A stretch of DNA of 64,000 nucleotides, taken from assembly GCF_029223585.1 (NCBI RefSeq), contig NZ_CP119423.1, positions 2,232,001 to 2,296,000 on the forward strand, read 5' to 3'. The position numbers were made by a program, and so were the translations under genes. The number at the start of each line of letters is the position of its first letter. The first letter of the stretch is position 1. The notes beneath the pieces were generated by a model, which ran no database searches, was not told the origin of the DNA, and was given only the letters and a program-made list of their open reading frames with translations. This document shows positions 35,267 to 45,128 of this stretch, piece after piece. The stretch comes from Photobacterium sp. DA100. GTDB taxonomy: Bacteria > Pseudomonadota > Gammaproteobacteria > Enterobacterales > Vibrionaceae.

Positions 35267-36631
35267 TTATTTGAAGAAGATTGATGGGTCGCCCGCCTTG
35301 CGGGTTAAGCGGCCATTTTCCATAAGCCCCATGGTTTCCATCCAGGCTTCAAACTCCGGTGCCGGACGCAACTTCAGCAGCTGTCGCACAGTGGCGGTAT
35401 CATGGAATGAAGTGGTTTGGTAATTCAGCATGATGTCGTCACCAAGCGGCATACCAATCACAAAGTTAACCCCGGCGGCGGCTAGCAAGGTGACGAGGTT
35501 TTCATTGGAATTCTGGTCGGTGTCGGCGTGGTTGGTGTAACAAGCATCACACCCCATAGGAATACCCGACAGCTTACCCATAAAATGATCTTCCAAACCG
35601 GCCCGAATAATCTGCTGGTGGTTGTAGAGATACTCAGGACCAATGAACCCGACCACGGTATTCACCAGGTGCGGATTGTAGCGCTGGGCTAGCGCATAAC
35701 AACGCGCTTCCATCGTCATCTGGTCGGCGCCATGGTGAGCGTTGGCAGAAAGCTCTGACCCCTGGCCGGTCTCAAAATACATCATGTTCTCGCCGGCCAG
35801 GTTGCAATACTGCTTACCGATCTCATAGGCTTCATCGAGCATCTCGACGCTGACCCCAAACTCAGCCAGGCCTTTTTCCGACCCCGCGATACTTTGGAAC
35901 AACAAGCCACCCGGCGCACCACGGCGTACGGCTTCCATTTGGGTACTGATGTGGGCGAGCACACATGGCTGGGTAGGAATATCCCACTTGGTGATCACGT
36001 CTTGGATGGCGTTGAGCATCTGCGTGGTGTTTTCGACGCTGTCAGTCACGGGGTTGATGCCGATCACCGCATCACCGCAGCCATAAGTTAAGCCTTCGTA
36101 GGTCTGCGCCAAGATAGAGTTGATATTGTCTCGGGTATCATTTGGCTGCAAACGGCAGCTAAAGTGCCCCGGCAAACCAACAGTGGCATTAGCCTTGGTA
36201 ATGACTGGCATCTTGCTGGCACCGTACATCAGGTCACCGTTCGAGCACAGCTTGCCAACTGCCGACACCATTTCAGCCGTGAGGCCCTTGCGAAGGCGCT
36301 GCATATCTTCGTTGCTGATATCGTCACTCAACACATACTCGCGAAGCTCGCTCACCGACCAGTTCTGAATTTTCTCGAACATGGTACGGTTCAGGCTGTC
36401 TTGGTTGATGCGGGTGATCATGTCGCTCTCATAGCTGACCACCGGATTCTCGCGCAGATCTTTTAGCGTCATTTCCGACAATACATGCTTGGCAGCAACT
36501 CGCTCCTGCGCAGTGTGTGCCGCTACTCCCGCCAGAATATCGCCGGAGCGAAGGTCCGAAGCTTTAGCAAGTACATCTTTCACATCCCTGAATTGGTATG
36601 TTTGGCCAAACAGGTGGGTTTTTAACTTCAT
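35267..36631 (-). CDS. eutB: Ethanolamine ammonia-lyase large subunit
   Basis: A 454-residue TIM-barrel protein, matching E. coli EutB (453). Recognisable motifs are TYGCGDAVIGINPVTDS, SIAGSEKGLAEFGV, FETGQGSELSANAHHGADQMT and MGCDACYTNHADTDQNS; these include substrate-binding and cobalamin-contact residues (Glu of ETGQGSE, Asp in NHADTD). It is the catalytic subunit of the radical lyase and the core of the encapsulated pathway. Confidence 0.98.
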   Translation of the reverse strand: MKLKTHLFGQTYQFRDVKDVLAKASDLRSGDILAGVAAHTAQERVAAKHVLSEMTLKDLRENPVVSYESDMITRINQDSLNRTMFEKIQNWSVSELREYVLSDDISNEDMQRLRKGLTAEMVSAVGKLCSNGDLMYGASKMPVITKANATVGLPGHFSCRLQPNDTRDNINSILAQTYEGLTYGCGDAVIGINPVTDSVENTTQMLNAIQDVITKWDIPTQPCVLAHISTQMEAVRRGAPGGLLFQSIAGSEKGLAEFGVSVEMLDEAYEIGKQYCNLAGENMMYFETGQGSELSANAHHGADQMTMEARCYALAQRYNPHLVNTVVGFIGPEYLYNHQQIIRAGLEDHFMGKLSGIPMGCDACYTNHADTDQNSNENLVTLLAAAGVNFVIGMPLGDDIMLNYQTTSFHDTATVRQLLKLRPAPEFEAWMETMGLMENGRLTRKAGDPSIFFK

Positions 36632-36644
36632 GTAACAACTCCTT

Positions 36645-38069
36645 TTAAGACGGGAAGGCGAGAGATTTCACAGTTAAGGGCACAATCTCCCCGCCGAAGT
36701 AACTGTTGCCGATATCGATATAGTCACCTTCATGGGTGATCACTTCGTCAATGACACTGACGGGCTGCGGTTGCAGTTTGGGCTGTAGCTCCATTCCTAC
36801 GGCCTTACCGATATCGTTGTGGACAATGACCAACGCTGGATCTTGATGATTACCATGATGTTGGAAGAAACGGGCTAGCTCCTCTGCCACGTGCTGCACG
36901 GCTTGGTAGCGCACAGGCATACCACGATCGAGGGCTATCGCGTAGCGGTCGCAACCGAGGGCAAGATCCATCCTCTCGGCAGCAATGACAATCTCATCGC
37001 ATATCGACGGCCGCGGCTGCATCCAATCCACGGCGGGATGAACAACCGGGATATTCTTGAGAGGCAGCTCGTCCGAGTTCAGCCAGATTGTCGAGCCCGA
37101 TAAAGTCAACGAATAAGCGCCGGCACCAATCACCGTGGCTCGCAGTGTCTGATTGGGCCGGCGCACTGGATAATTCGCCAGCCGGCCATGACGAAGCAGC
37201 GAGAGTGCCAAACTTGGCCCGACGTCGCCAAAACCTGCCGCCAGTCCCTCGCTGTCTGACTGGTAGTAACACTCCCCGACACCGCCACTAAGAAATACGG
37301 CATCTAAATCCTGATGTTCTCTAAGCGCCGAGGTTTGCAGTAGCTGTACAGCCAAGGGGGAAAGCTGCCCTTCCATTACCTCAACAATCAAGTCGGCCAT
37401 GCGTTCAACCATACGCTTGAGATGATCAGCGGTGATCTGGCGTGGATGCAACGCCTCACCAAAGAGATCCTGCATTACGGCAATGGCTGGCTTGTGGACA
37501 TATACCACATCACCGTTGTCGTTTAACTCCACCAGACGACCGCCAATATTGAGGCAGGCGGTTTCGACCACTCGGCCACAATCGAACACGACATAATTGG
37601 AGGTACCGCCACCAATGTCGATATTCATCACTTTCAGGTGACCGTTCTGTGCCAGCTCCTGCGCGCCACTACCTCGCCCGGCAATAACAGATTCAAGATT
37701 CGGCCCTGCCGTCGCAACCACGAAGTCCCCCAGCCTTTGGGACAACGCCATAATGGCATCACGGGCGTTAATCGCCTTCGCCGTTTCACCGGTAATAATG
37801 ATTGCCCCGGTCTCAACCTTCTCGGCCAAGCCGGCCAACTCGATTTGCTGTTCTATAAACTGTTGCAACCGAGCGGCATCAATGGTGCCTTCGCGGTTGA
37901 TTGGCGTAAAAGACACCGGGCTCTGATAAACAATTTCACGTTCGATGAACTCATACACGGGCACTTGCGACGCCGGAGCTCGGTTAACCACCGTCAGGTT
38001 GGAAAAAATAACCTGCGTCGTCGTCGTGCCAATATCAATACCGACGCTATGAATGACTTTCCTGTCCAT
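36645..38069 (-). CDS. eutA: Ethanolamine ammonia-lyase reactivase EutA
   Basis: A 474-residue ASKHA-fold ATPase. The phosphate-binding loop SVGIDIGTTTTQVIFS is at the N-terminus, and VMNIDIGGGTSNYVVFDCGRVVET is the second. EutA exchanges damaged cobalamin from EutBC in an ATP-dependent manner. The ATG at 38069 overlaps the eutG stop (TGATG) and has GGAAGGG upstream, so it is preferred to the TTG at 38075. Confidence 0.95.
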   Translation of the reverse strand: MDRKVIHSVGIDIGTTTTQVIFSNLTVVNRAPASQVPVYEFIEREIVYQSPVSFTPINREGTIDAARLQQFIEQQIELAGLAEKVETGAIIITGETAKAINARDAIMALSQRLGDFVVATAGPNLESVIAGRGSGAQELAQNGHLKVMNIDIGGGTSNYVVFDCGRVVETACLNIGGRLVELNDNGDVVYVHKPAIAVMQDLFGEALHPRQITADHLKRMVERMADLIVEVMEGQLSPLAVQLLQTSALREHQDLDAVFLSGGVGECYYQSDSEGLAAGFGDVGPSLALSLLRHGRLANYPVRRPNQTLRATVIGAGAYSLTLSGSTIWLNSDELPLKNIPVVHPAVDWMQPRPSICDEIVIAAERMDLALGCDRYAIALDRGMPVRYQAVQHVAEELARFFQHHGNHQDPALVIVHNDIGKAVGMELQPKLQPQPVSVIDEVITHEGDYIDIGNSYFGGEIVPLTVKSLAFPS

Positions 38070-39307
38070 CAACAATACCCTTCCGGCAGAGTGCCAGCTA
38101 ACATCTGCTGTAAAAGACTGGCTACTTGGCCCGGGCTAACATCGCGAGGATTTCCTTGCAGGCAGATATCCTTCATCGCCTGCTCAGCCAGCAAAGGAAT
38201 ATCTCGCTTGGCAATATCAACGTCGGCCAGCGAGGTCGGTAAGCCTAAATCCATGACCAATTGACGTACGGCATGCACGGCTGCCCGGCAACGCTCTCGC
38301 GATGTCATTGATTCTCGCCCCACACCTAGCGCGTTCGCCACTTCAGCCAGCTCGGCTTCGCAACTAAGCGCGTTGAATGCCATGACATAAGGCAGCAAGA
38401 TAGCGTTGGCCACGCCGTGGGCCAGGTGATAACGAGCCCCAATCTGATGCGAGATAGCATGGGTTAGCCCTAACCCGGCATTGCTGAATGCCAGGCCAGC
38501 CTTGTACGCGGCTACCGCCATGTCGTAACGTTTATCAATGTCCTGGCCATAGCCAACGGCAATCGGCAGGGCTTTTCCAATCGCCTCAATCGCGTGGTAG
38601 GCATAGGCTTTCGATAACGGGTTAGAATGGCGCGAGATGTACGCTTCGATAGCATGGGTAAGAGCATCAATCCCCGTGGCGGCAGTGATCCCGGCGGGCA
38701 CTCCAAGCATCAAGGCCGGATCGATAAGCGCCATATCAGGCACTAATGCCGGCCCCTTCACTGGCACTTTGATGCCCTGAGCCAAATCCTTGATCACTGT
38801 AATATCAGTAACCTCGGATCCGGTACCTGCGGTGGTAGGAATCGCTCCTAGCCCGACACGACGTGAGGCGATACCGCCGACTCGAAAATCAGTCAGTTTT
38901 CCGGCATAGTCCCCCAGCACAGCAATGGCTTTCGCGGCATCCAGCGCCGAGCCACCGCCCACTCCGAGGACAAAGTCGGCACCGCAGCGACTAAGCGTTT
39001 CGCTACCAGCCTTAATACAATCTGAGTCCGGCTCGCCGGCAATATCGGTAAATAGCGTAAGCTCAAGCCCTGACAACGCTATTGCCGCTTCACAACTCGC
39101 GGTTAGGCCAAGTTGGTGAACCTGCTTGTCGGCAACCAAAAGCACCTTGGTCGCGCCCAACTCCTTCAACACCTCCCCCAATTGGTTGACGCAATGGCCA
39201 CCTGTTACGGTGACGGCCGGAGAGCGAAAAGTGAAACCGCGGTGCGGCCTGAATTGAGTTAGCGTTTGCTGGACTATCGAAGCAATATCAGCTTGTGACA
39301 CATTCAT
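38069..39307 (-). CDS. eutG: Iron-containing alcohol dehydrogenase EutG
   Basis: A 412-residue group III alcohol dehydrogenase that recycles NADH by reducing acetaldehyde to ethanol inside the compartment. NAD binding is at GVGGGSALDAAKAIAV, and the metal site includes the signature AGTGSEVTDITVI and GLGLTHAISHQIGARYHLAHGVANA. The protein is about 17 residues longer than E. coli EutG at the N-terminus: MNVSQADIASIVQQTLTQF is predicted amphipathic and similar to the leaders of EutC and EutE, which suggests targeting. Confidence 0.93.
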   Translation of the reverse strand: MNVSQADIASIVQQTLTQFRPHRGFTFRSPAVTVTGGHCVNQLGEVLKELGATKVLLVADKQVHQLGLTASCEAAIALSGLELTLFTDIAGEPDSDCIKAGSETLSRCGADFVLGVGGGSALDAAKAIAVLGDYAGKLTDFRVGGIASRRVGLGAIPTTAGTGSEVTDITVIKDLAQGIKVPVKGPALVPDMALIDPALMLGVPAGITAATGIDALTHAIEAYISRHSNPLSKAYAYHAIEAIGKALPIAVGYGQDIDKRYDMAVAAYKAGLAFSNAGLGLTHAISHQIGARYHLAHGVANAILLPYVMAFNALSCEAELAEVANALGVGRESMTSRERCRAAVHAVRQLVMDLGLPTSLADVDIAKRDIPLLAEQAMKDICLQGNPRDVSPGQVASLLQQMLAGTLPEGYC

Positions 39308-39310
39308 CGC

Positions 39311-40147
39311 TTACTCCTTGCCTGCCAACCTCAAGCCATAGCTCGCGATTGCCAAGGGTGTTAGATAGAGGGCTCGTGAAAACTCAACCACATTGGTAGC
39401 AGGAAATGACTTGCGGAAAATATCACTGAATCCCGCAATCAGGGTGCCGCCGCCCGTGAGGTACATAGCTGCAGGTTGGTGCCCCGCTATATGGCCAGCA
39501 ACAATATCGGCCATTTTTTCAATCACCGGCTTGGCCATCGCAGCAATCATGGGATCTTCATGGCTGCGCCGCTTTTGTTGCTCGGCCTCATCCATATCCA
39601 CCCTAAGCCCGCCAGCAATGGTCAAGCTGACATGGCGGCCGCCCGATGGCTCGTCCAAAGATGTCACTAATTCACCGCCGGCAATAATGGCAGTCCCGGT
39701 GGTCCCGCCCCCCACATCAATCACCGCACCTTGTTGAATCTGTAGTAACTCGGCAACACTGCTTGGCTCGTCAATCACATGGCTAACCAACACCCCTGCT
39801 GATTCCACCACATTGATGGAAATACGCGGATCGGTTCCCGGCGGATAGGAAGTAATGGCATGCTCGACGCTCACACCGAGCTTTTGTTCCACTTTACGCA
39901 ACTGCTCACGCGCTATGCGGCAAGCACCGACATAATCGACCACGACCCCATCGCGCACGACATCCGCCCAATCAAGGAAGGCCGCAATGGGTACCCCGCA
40001 GCCATCCACCACAACGGTTTGGATATCGGCGGTCCCCAAATCAATCCCGACATACCATTGCTCTGGTGCCGCAATCGGTGACTCATCGTTCACCAATTCA
40101 TCGATAAGCAAAAGGTGCTGGTTAACTTGTTCGAGCAAACTAGTCAT
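39311..40147 (-). CDS. eutJ: Ethanolamine utilisation chaperone-like protein EutJ
   Basis: A 278-residue DnaK/FtsA-fold protein, the same length as E. coli EutJ. Nucleotide-binding motifs are YVGIDLGTADIQTVVVD and AVIDVGGGTTGTAI, and AMYLTGGGTLIAGF is at the C-terminal side. It is presumed to help folding or assembly within the compartment; the role is not settled. The ATG at 40147 begins just after the eutE stop at 40150, so the longer frame from 40183 is not used. Confidence 0.92.
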   Translation of the reverse strand: MTSLLEQVNQHLLLIDELVNDESPIAAPEQWYVGIDLGTADIQTVVVDGCGVPIAAFLDWADVVRDGVVVDYVGACRIAREQLRKVEQKLGVSVEHAITSYPPGTDPRISINVVESAGVLVSHVIDEPSSVAELLQIQQGAVIDVGGGTTGTAIIAGGELVTSLDEPSGGRHVSLTIAGGLRVDMDEAEQQKRRSHEDPMIAAMAKPVIEKMADIVAGHIAGHQPAAMYLTGGGTLIAGFSDIFRKSFPATNVVEFSRALYLTPLAIASYGLRLAGKE

Positions 40148-40149
40148 AG

Positions 40150-41559
40150 CTACACAATCCTGAAGGCATCGACAGCCGTGCACCGGCGCTTACGGGTGAA
40201 GGTCAGCGCATTGGTCACCCCTTCACCGGTTGGTGTCGAAATGGTCATGGTTGTCCATCCCTCGCCACCCGCACCAATGGCAGCGATTGCAGGCCCGTTC
40301 TTGGCGAGCAAACTGCAGTCCATTTCAAATGCCATACGGGTCAGGACGTCGATGTTCTTCGAATGGATGGCAGCCGTATGACGATTGCCGTTTTCCAGCT
40401 CCACCGCCCAGTCAATCGCTTGATCAACATGCTTCGCCCTGATCAGCGGAAGGATCGGCATCATTTGCTCGGTAGTGGCAAAGACATGATCTTTCGGTGC
40501 GTCAAAAACCAAGAGCCGGGTCTCGCTGGGAACCTTGATATCTGCAGCAGCGGCAATTTTTGCCGCATCACGTCCGACCCATTTTGGATCTGCCGACGGG
40601 TTATCACCCGGATAGCCTCTAAGCACCACTCTTGCAACTGACTCAGCCTGAGCTGGCGTTAACTCATAGGCACCGTGTTGGCACATACAGGCTTTCAGCT
40701 CATCAGCTATCGACTCGACTGCAATGATTTCTTTCTCCGTGGCGCAGACGATATTGTTGTCAAATGATGCCCCCTGCACGATAGAGATAGCCGCACGTTG
40801 CAGGTCGGCCGTTTCATCTACCACGACAGGCGGGTTCCCCGGCCCAGCGGCAATCAAGCGCTTGTCCGTCACTTTACGCGCGGCTTCCACCACGGCGTCA
40901 CCGCCTGTCACCACCAACAGGCCAATCCCCGGGTAACAGAACAAAGCTTGCGCATTTTCCAACGATGGCGTTGCAACTGTGGTGCAGATATTTGCTGGGC
41001 CACCAACACTTTCGCTGGCCTTATTGACTAGCTGAATAGCATATTGGGAAACTTTCTTGGCAGCTGGGTGCGGGGCAAATACCACGGCATTCCCTGCAGC
41101 AATCATGCTGATCGCATTGTTGATGACGGTGCAGGAAGGGTTAGTGCTCGGTGTCACCGATGCAATGACGCCCCACGGCGCATTTTCCATCAGGCTCATA
41201 CCCGCATCACCAGATACCGCCTGCGGGGCCAGAATTTCTGTGCCCGGGGTACGCTGGGCAACCAGCAGGTGCTTGGCAATTTTATCTGAGACACGACCAA
41301 AGCCCGTTTCCTCTACCGCCAAGGTCGAAAGTTCTTCGGCGTGCTTTTTGGCCATACGGCGTATAGCAAGGATTATCTCGTCACGTAAGGCCAATGAATG
41401 AATTTGCTTCTGGGCTTGCTTTGCCGCAGCAACCGCGCCATCCAGCGTCGGATAAATCCCGTAGTCACCAGCTTCGCAGCCAGAAGGCGTGCCGGCATCG
41501 ACTATGTCTAGTTGCATGACAACACGTCTGACAATTTCTTCTATTTGCTGCTGATCCAT
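40150..41559 (-). CDS. eutE: CoA-acylating acetaldehyde dehydrogenase EutE
   Basis: A 469-residue aldehyde dehydrogenase that converts acetaldehyde, CoA and NAD to acetyl-CoA. The catalytic Cys is in SFDNNIVCATEKE. The N-terminal MDQQQIEEIVRRVVMQL is the encapsulation helix, separated by a Gly/Pro-rich linker from the core. It is matched with EutG for NAD and with EutD for CoA recycling. 24 bp separate it from eutN. Confidence 0.96.
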   Translation of the reverse strand: MDQQQIEEIVRRVVMQLDIVDAGTPSGCEAGDYGIYPTLDGAVAAAKQAQKQIHSLALRDEIILAIRRMAKKHAEELSTLAVEETGFGRVSDKIAKHLLVAQRTPGTEILAPQAVSGDAGMSLMENAPWGVIASVTPSTNPSCTVINNAISMIAAGNAVVFAPHPAAKKVSQYAIQLVNKASESVGGPANICTTVATPSLENAQALFCYPGIGLLVVTGGDAVVEAARKVTDKRLIAAGPGNPPVVVDETADLQRAAISIVQGASFDNNIVCATEKEIIAVESIADELKACMCQHGAYELTPAQAESVARVVLRGYPGDNPSADPKWVGRDAAKIAAAADIKVPSETRLLVFDAPKDHVFATTEQMMPILPLIRAKHVDQAIDWAVELENGNRHTAAIHSKNIDVLTRMAFEMDCSLLAKNGPAIAAIGAGGEGWTTMTISTPTGEGVTNALTFTRKRRCTAVDAFRIV

Positions 41560-41583
41560 AATGAATCTACTCCATGCAACATG

Positions 41584-41880
41584 TTAAATTTTCCGATAAA
41601 GCTGTTCGCGTGACGCAGTGACTTCATCAATGATCCCCACTACGCAGAGATCCACTGGCGATCCAGTTTGCAAATCACCGTAAGCAGCCCGGGCAGAACT
41701 GCCCGAGACCACCATCACCCACTCGTCTTCGCCCGCTCCAAGCTGATCCATCGCAATATGGATGTCACCCATGCCGTTACCCTGCTTATCGACAAATTCC
41801 ACCAGGCAGAGCTTATCCATCCGCATGTGTTGACTGCGTACAGTGGCAATCACATGGCCTATCACTCTCGCGACGCGCAT
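41584..41880 (-). CDS. eutN: Microcompartment vertex protein EutN
   Basis: A 98-residue EutN/CcmL-family protein (PF03319), forming the pentameric vertices that close the icosahedral shell. It starts MRVARVIGHVIATVRSQHMRMDKLCLVEF and has the conserved DQLGAGEDEWVMVVSGSSAR. GAGGAG before the ATG at 41880 excludes the upstream start at 41910. Confidence 0.95.
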   Translation of the reverse strand: MRVARVIGHVIATVRSQHMRMDKLCLVEFVDKQGNGMGDIHIAMDQLGAGEDEWVMVVSGSSARAAYGDLQTGSPVDLCVVGIIDEVTASREQLYRKI

Positions 41881-41925
41881 ACGAACTCCTCTAATGTGTC
41901 TCCCCCCCATTGCGAGGGAGAATGA

Positions 41926-42201
41926 TTACTTCACTTTGATCGGAAATACTTTTTCTAGATCTTGATGAGGGCGAGGGATCACGTGAACCGCCACCAACTC
42001 ACCCAGACGCTGCGCCACCACAGAGCCAGCATCTGTTGCCGCCTTGCACGATGCCACGTCACCACGGATCAGTGCGGTAACATACCCAGAGCCGATTTGC
42101 TGATAGCCAACTAGCTCGACTCGTGCAGCCTTGACCATCGCATCCGATGCTTCTATCAGTGCGGTCAACCCTTTGGTTTCAAGAATTCCTAATGCGTCCA
42201 T
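41926..42201 (-). CDS. eutM: Hexameric shell protein EutM, shorter paralogue
   Basis: A 91-residue single BMC domain. [34 protein letters not shown] matches EutM/PduA, and [14 protein letters not shown] is the C-terminal helix-strand. The pore loop reads IGSGYVTA, with the Gly-Ser-Gly of PduA rather than the Gly-Gly-Gly of E. coli EutM. It follows its longer paralogue by 15 bp and shares about four fifths of its residues, indicating tandem duplication. Confidence 0.93.
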   Translation of the reverse strand: MDALGILETKGLTALIEASDAMVKAARVELVGYQQIGSGYVTALIRGDVASCKAATDAGSVVAQRLGELVAVHVIPRPHQDLEKVFPIKVK

Positions 42202-42216
42202 TTACTGCTCCTTGGA

Positions 42217-42540
42217 TTATTTGCTTTCAGTACGTGATTTCGATGCTGGTGCCGGCTTTTCTTCTACTTCGGTCGTGATCGGAAAGATCGCCTCCAGATC
42301 ACCATGTGGGCGAGGGATCACATGCACTGCAACCACCTCACCTAGACGCTGCGCTGCTGCCGCGCCGGCATCGGTTGCCGCTTTGCACGCAGCCACATCA
42401 CCTCGCACCATCGCAGAAACAATGCCCGAGCCAATTTGCTTGTAGCCTACCAACTGCACGCGAGCAGCTTTGACCATCGCATCAGACGCTTCGATCAATG
42501 CCGTCAGTCCCTTGGTTTCAATAATGCCTAACGCTTCCAT
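42217..42540 (-). CDS. eutM: Hexameric shell protein EutM, longer paralogue
   Basis: A 107-residue BMC domain ([34 protein letters not shown]...) with a 16-residue tail rich in Glu, Lys, Pro and Ala after the domain ([19 protein letters not shown]). The pore loop is IGSGIVSA. It would form the main facet hexamers together with the adjacent paralogue; mixed or separate hexamers are possible. The flexible tail may face the shell interior or exterior. Confidence 0.94.
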   Translation of the reverse strand: MEALGIIETKGLTALIEASDAMVKAARVQLVGYKQIGSGIVSAMVRGDVAACKAATDAGAAAAQRLGEVVAVHVIPRPHGDLEAIFPITTEVEEKPAPASKSRTESK

Positions 42541-42571
42541 TAGCTATTCCTCAACATTTGTTTGTTTAAAG

Positions 42572-43549
42572 TTATCGACACAGACATGAGGCCAACACCG
42601 ATATATCAACGATATCGTTCGCACTGCAGCCGCGAGATAAGTCATGTACCGGAGAGGCCAAGCCTTGCAGCATCGGCCCCAACGCAATATATCCGCCTAG
42701 CCGCTGGGCCACCTTGTAGGCAATGTTGCCAGCGTTAAGCGAAGGAAAAATAAATACATTTGCCTGCCCTTCAAGGGGGCTATCTGGCATTTTCTGCGCA
42801 GCGACCGCTGGCACTATTGCCGCATCAAACTGCACCTCGCCATCGATGATGAGATCCGGGCATCGCTGGCGAACCATTTCTGTTGCTTCGGTCACCTTGC
42901 TCACCGTTGGATGTTCGGCACTTCCCTTGGTCGAAAATGACAACATCGCTACTCGTGGGATTTGCCCCGTGAGATGGGCAAAGTTCGCCGCAGTATCGAT
43001 CGCAATATCAGCCAATTGCTCTGCAGTCGGTAGGGGGATCACACCAGCATCGGAAAATGCATGTACCGCTTCACCATCTGGTGACAACATCAAGAAGAAG
43101 CTTGATACCGTTTTGGAGCCAGGGGCGATGCCTACCCCGCGTATCGCCGCTCGTATTACATCCCCCGTCGTCGATAGATTGCCGCCGATACACACATCGG
43201 CATAGCCATGGGCCACCATCATCATGGCGAAATCCAATGGTTGTTTGAGTCTGGCTGCTGCTTCTTCAGTGGTTATGGGTTTCCGCTGCCGTGACACATA
43301 ACTAGCGACCATTTCATCGAAACACCCCGCTGACTCCGGCGAGAGTAGGGTCAGGCAAGGGACGGCGATGCCGCTGCGATGGGCCAAATCGCGTAGCTTG
43401 AACGGATTGCCCAGCAAAATTGGCTCAGCCAGTCCCGCCAGTTTCATCTCATTGGCTGCATGTAATAAGCGAACATCCTCAGCATCGGGAAAGACAATAC
43501 GTTTCGGGGCCTGGCGACAAGCTTCTCGGCAAGTTTCAAGCAACTTCAT
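42572..43549 (-). CDS. eutD: Phosphotransacetylase EutD
   Basis: A 325-residue phosphate acetyltransferase (PTA_PTB fold). Motifs include [16 protein letters not shown] near the N-terminus and [32 protein letters not shown] and [16 protein letters not shown], all typical of Pta/EutD. It turns acetyl-CoA into acetyl phosphate and regenerates CoA. AAGGAG seven bases before the ATG at 43549 fixes the start, which overlaps the end of eutT by 14 bp; the upstream frame from 43588 is not used. It lacks the PduL fold. Confidence 0.95.
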   Translation of the reverse strand: MKLLETCREACRQAPKRIVFPDAEDVRLLHAANEMKLAGLAEPILLGNPFKLRDLAHRSGIAVPCLTLLSPESAGCFDEMVASYVSRQRKPITTEEAAARLKQPLDFAMMMVAHGYADVCIGGNLSTTGDVIRAAIRGVGIAPGSKTVSSFFLMLSPDGEAVHAFSDAGVIPLPTAEQLADIAIDTAANFAHLTGQIPRVAMLSFSTKGSAEHPTVSKVTEATEMVRQRCPDLIIDGEVQFDAAIVPAVAAQKMPDSPLEGQANVFIFPSLNAGNIAYKVAQRLGGYIALGPMLQGLASPVHDLSRGCSANDIVDISVLASCLCR

Positions 43550-44372
43550 GGCCGAGCTCCTTGAGAATATCCCGACGGCCTTTTTCACACTGAAGCACCA
43601 AAATCATCACCACATACACCGCACTTGAAAGTCGATTCAATCCCGCTACGATATCGTTGCGGCTCAGCTGCATGCAGTCGTCGAGATACACCTGGCTGGC
43701 CATTAGCTCCAGTTCACGAACTAGAGCGCGCAAGTAATTCAATTGTGCAACCTGTTGGCCGTAGCTCACTTCAGGTAATAAGTGATCATGTCCGAGATAG
43801 GCCAACGGCTTATGCGACCAGCGATGCACTTCATCAGCCTGAAAATCCCCCAAACTTGGCAACGGTAGCGGTTGTTCGGTTACTTCAGCTTGCAGTAACT
43901 GCCCCAAGTAAGAACGAATATCCGCCATGAAACCTCTAAGGATCTCCGGTTGGTTTTCCATCGCGCACTGAGCCATGACGCAAAAGCAAATACAGCTATC
44001 AAGCTTGCCCCGCAGGGCAATTCTTGGATGGGTTTTCGGTACCAAGACCTGATCATTCAGGTGTGTCATCAATGCAGGCTTATCGGCAATATCTGAACCG
44101 CACATCACACACGCATTTTTTGGCCGTGCGTTATTGGTTTTTAGTGGGTGTACCTGCTTGGTTGACGCTTTCGCCTCATCTTGCTCACCGATAAAAACCC
44201 GCCCGCTCTCATCACGCCATTTCACTGTTATTTGTCGCTCGGTGATCATCTGCTGAGCCGATGGCGTGAAACGGGTACCTGCAGGCAGGTAGATCTCACC
44301 GCCAGCACGCAGTCCCACATGCTGGCGAAGGTAATCCTCTGTTATAAATGCAGGCGTGGTTTGACTATCCAT
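43536..44372 (-). CDS. eutT: Corrinoid adenosyltransferase EutT
   Basis: A 278-residue protein of the EutT family (PF01923-type C-terminal helical bundle at about 130-270, with [19 protein letters not shown]). It transfers adenosyl from ATP to reduced cobalamin. In Salmonella EutT the metal motif is H-x11-C-C-x2-C. Here the aligned segment is [18 protein letters not shown]: the first Cys of the pair is Ala while the others are kept. Another cluster, CICFC, follows at about residue 110. The ATG at 44372 starts just after the eutQ stop at 44375; the GTG at 44384 is an alternative. Confidence 0.92.
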   Translation of the reverse strand: MDSQTTPAFITEDYLRQHVGLRAGGEIYLPAGTRFTPSAQQMITERQITVKWRDESGRVFIGEQDEAKASTKQVHPLKTNNARPKNACVMCGSDIADKPALMTHLNDQVLVPKTHPRIALRGKLDSCICFCVMAQCAMENQPEILRGFMADIRSYLGQLLQAEVTEQPLPLPSLGDFQADEVHRWSHKPLAYLGHDHLLPEVSYGQQVAQLNYLRALVRELELMASQVYLDDCMQLSRNDIVAGLNRLSSAVYVVMILVLQCEKGRRDILKELGHEVA

Positions 44373-44374
44373 GG

Positions 44375-45100
44375 TTATGCCCACTCAGCGGGGTAAGTAA
44401 TGTAGACATAACGTACGTGGGTCGGCGTACCGAATTCCACCGTGCTTCCCTTAGGAATAAAAATGACATCGCCAGGCTGGCCAATGGTGGTACCTGAGGC
44501 TGTTTTAACGTGGAATTCGCCTTCCAATACCACATTGACTTCGTCGTAACACAAGGTCCATGGGAAGAAGGCGTTCTCCCATCCCATATAGCCCACCCCC
44601 ATATTGCTGTTGTCCTGAGCTCCGATAACATCAGTAAGCCCGATATTCTTGCCAGGCGCCCCATCGAATTCGCCAAGCTGAACCGCACTCCCTCTGACCA
44701 GCACAATGCCATCATCATTGATTTGGCGGGCTGATGGCGGCGCTTGCACCCCAAAGTCTTGTAATGCTTTACTGATCAACTCTTTGATTAGTGCACTTTG
44801 ATCACTGTCGACACCAGATAGCTTCGACTCAATCTCCGACTGGATCTTGGCAGCCAGTTGTTGCGGGCATTCCGCCTCAACGTTCTGTAAGGCCTGCCCG
44901 GTATCGGTGCCTGCTTGCACTTCCGGTTGGGAGGTGACTGATTGTTGGCTTGGCTCGGTATCCAGCAACTCGATGCCCTCGACATTGGCGACATCACGAG
45001 CTTCTGGTGTGATAATGTACTGTGCTACCGGTACGATCAGATAACTCTTCTTATCCGCTTTCGCTTTACGTATATCTGCAGCAGAAATTAACTGTTTCAT
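44375..45100 (-). CDS. eutQ: EutQ cupin protein
   Basis: A 241-residue protein. The C-terminal half (about 130-240) is a cupin with DNSNMGVGYMGWENAFFPW, YDEVNVVLEGEFHV and GDVIFIPKGSTVEFG. The N-terminal half begins MKQLISAADIRKAKADKKS and has a variable linker. EutQ is required for anaerobic ethanolamine growth, and an acetate kinase activity has been reported for it and EutP in Salmonella; whether the same holds here is inferred. Confidence 0.94.
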   Translation of the reverse strand: MKQLISAADIRKAKADKKSYLIVPVAQYIITPEARDVANVEGIELLDTEPSQQSVTSQPEVQAGTDTGQALQNVEAECPQQLAAKIQSEIESKLSGVDSDQSALIKELISKALQDFGVQAPPSARQINDDGIVLVRGSAVQLGEFDGAPGKNIGLTDVIGAQDNSNMGVGYMGWENAFFPWTLCYDEVNVVLEGEFHVKTASGTTIGQPGDVIFIPKGSTVEFGTPTHVRYVYITYPAEWA

Positions 45101-45128
45101 TACCGCTTCCCTTGCAAATTAAATGGAC

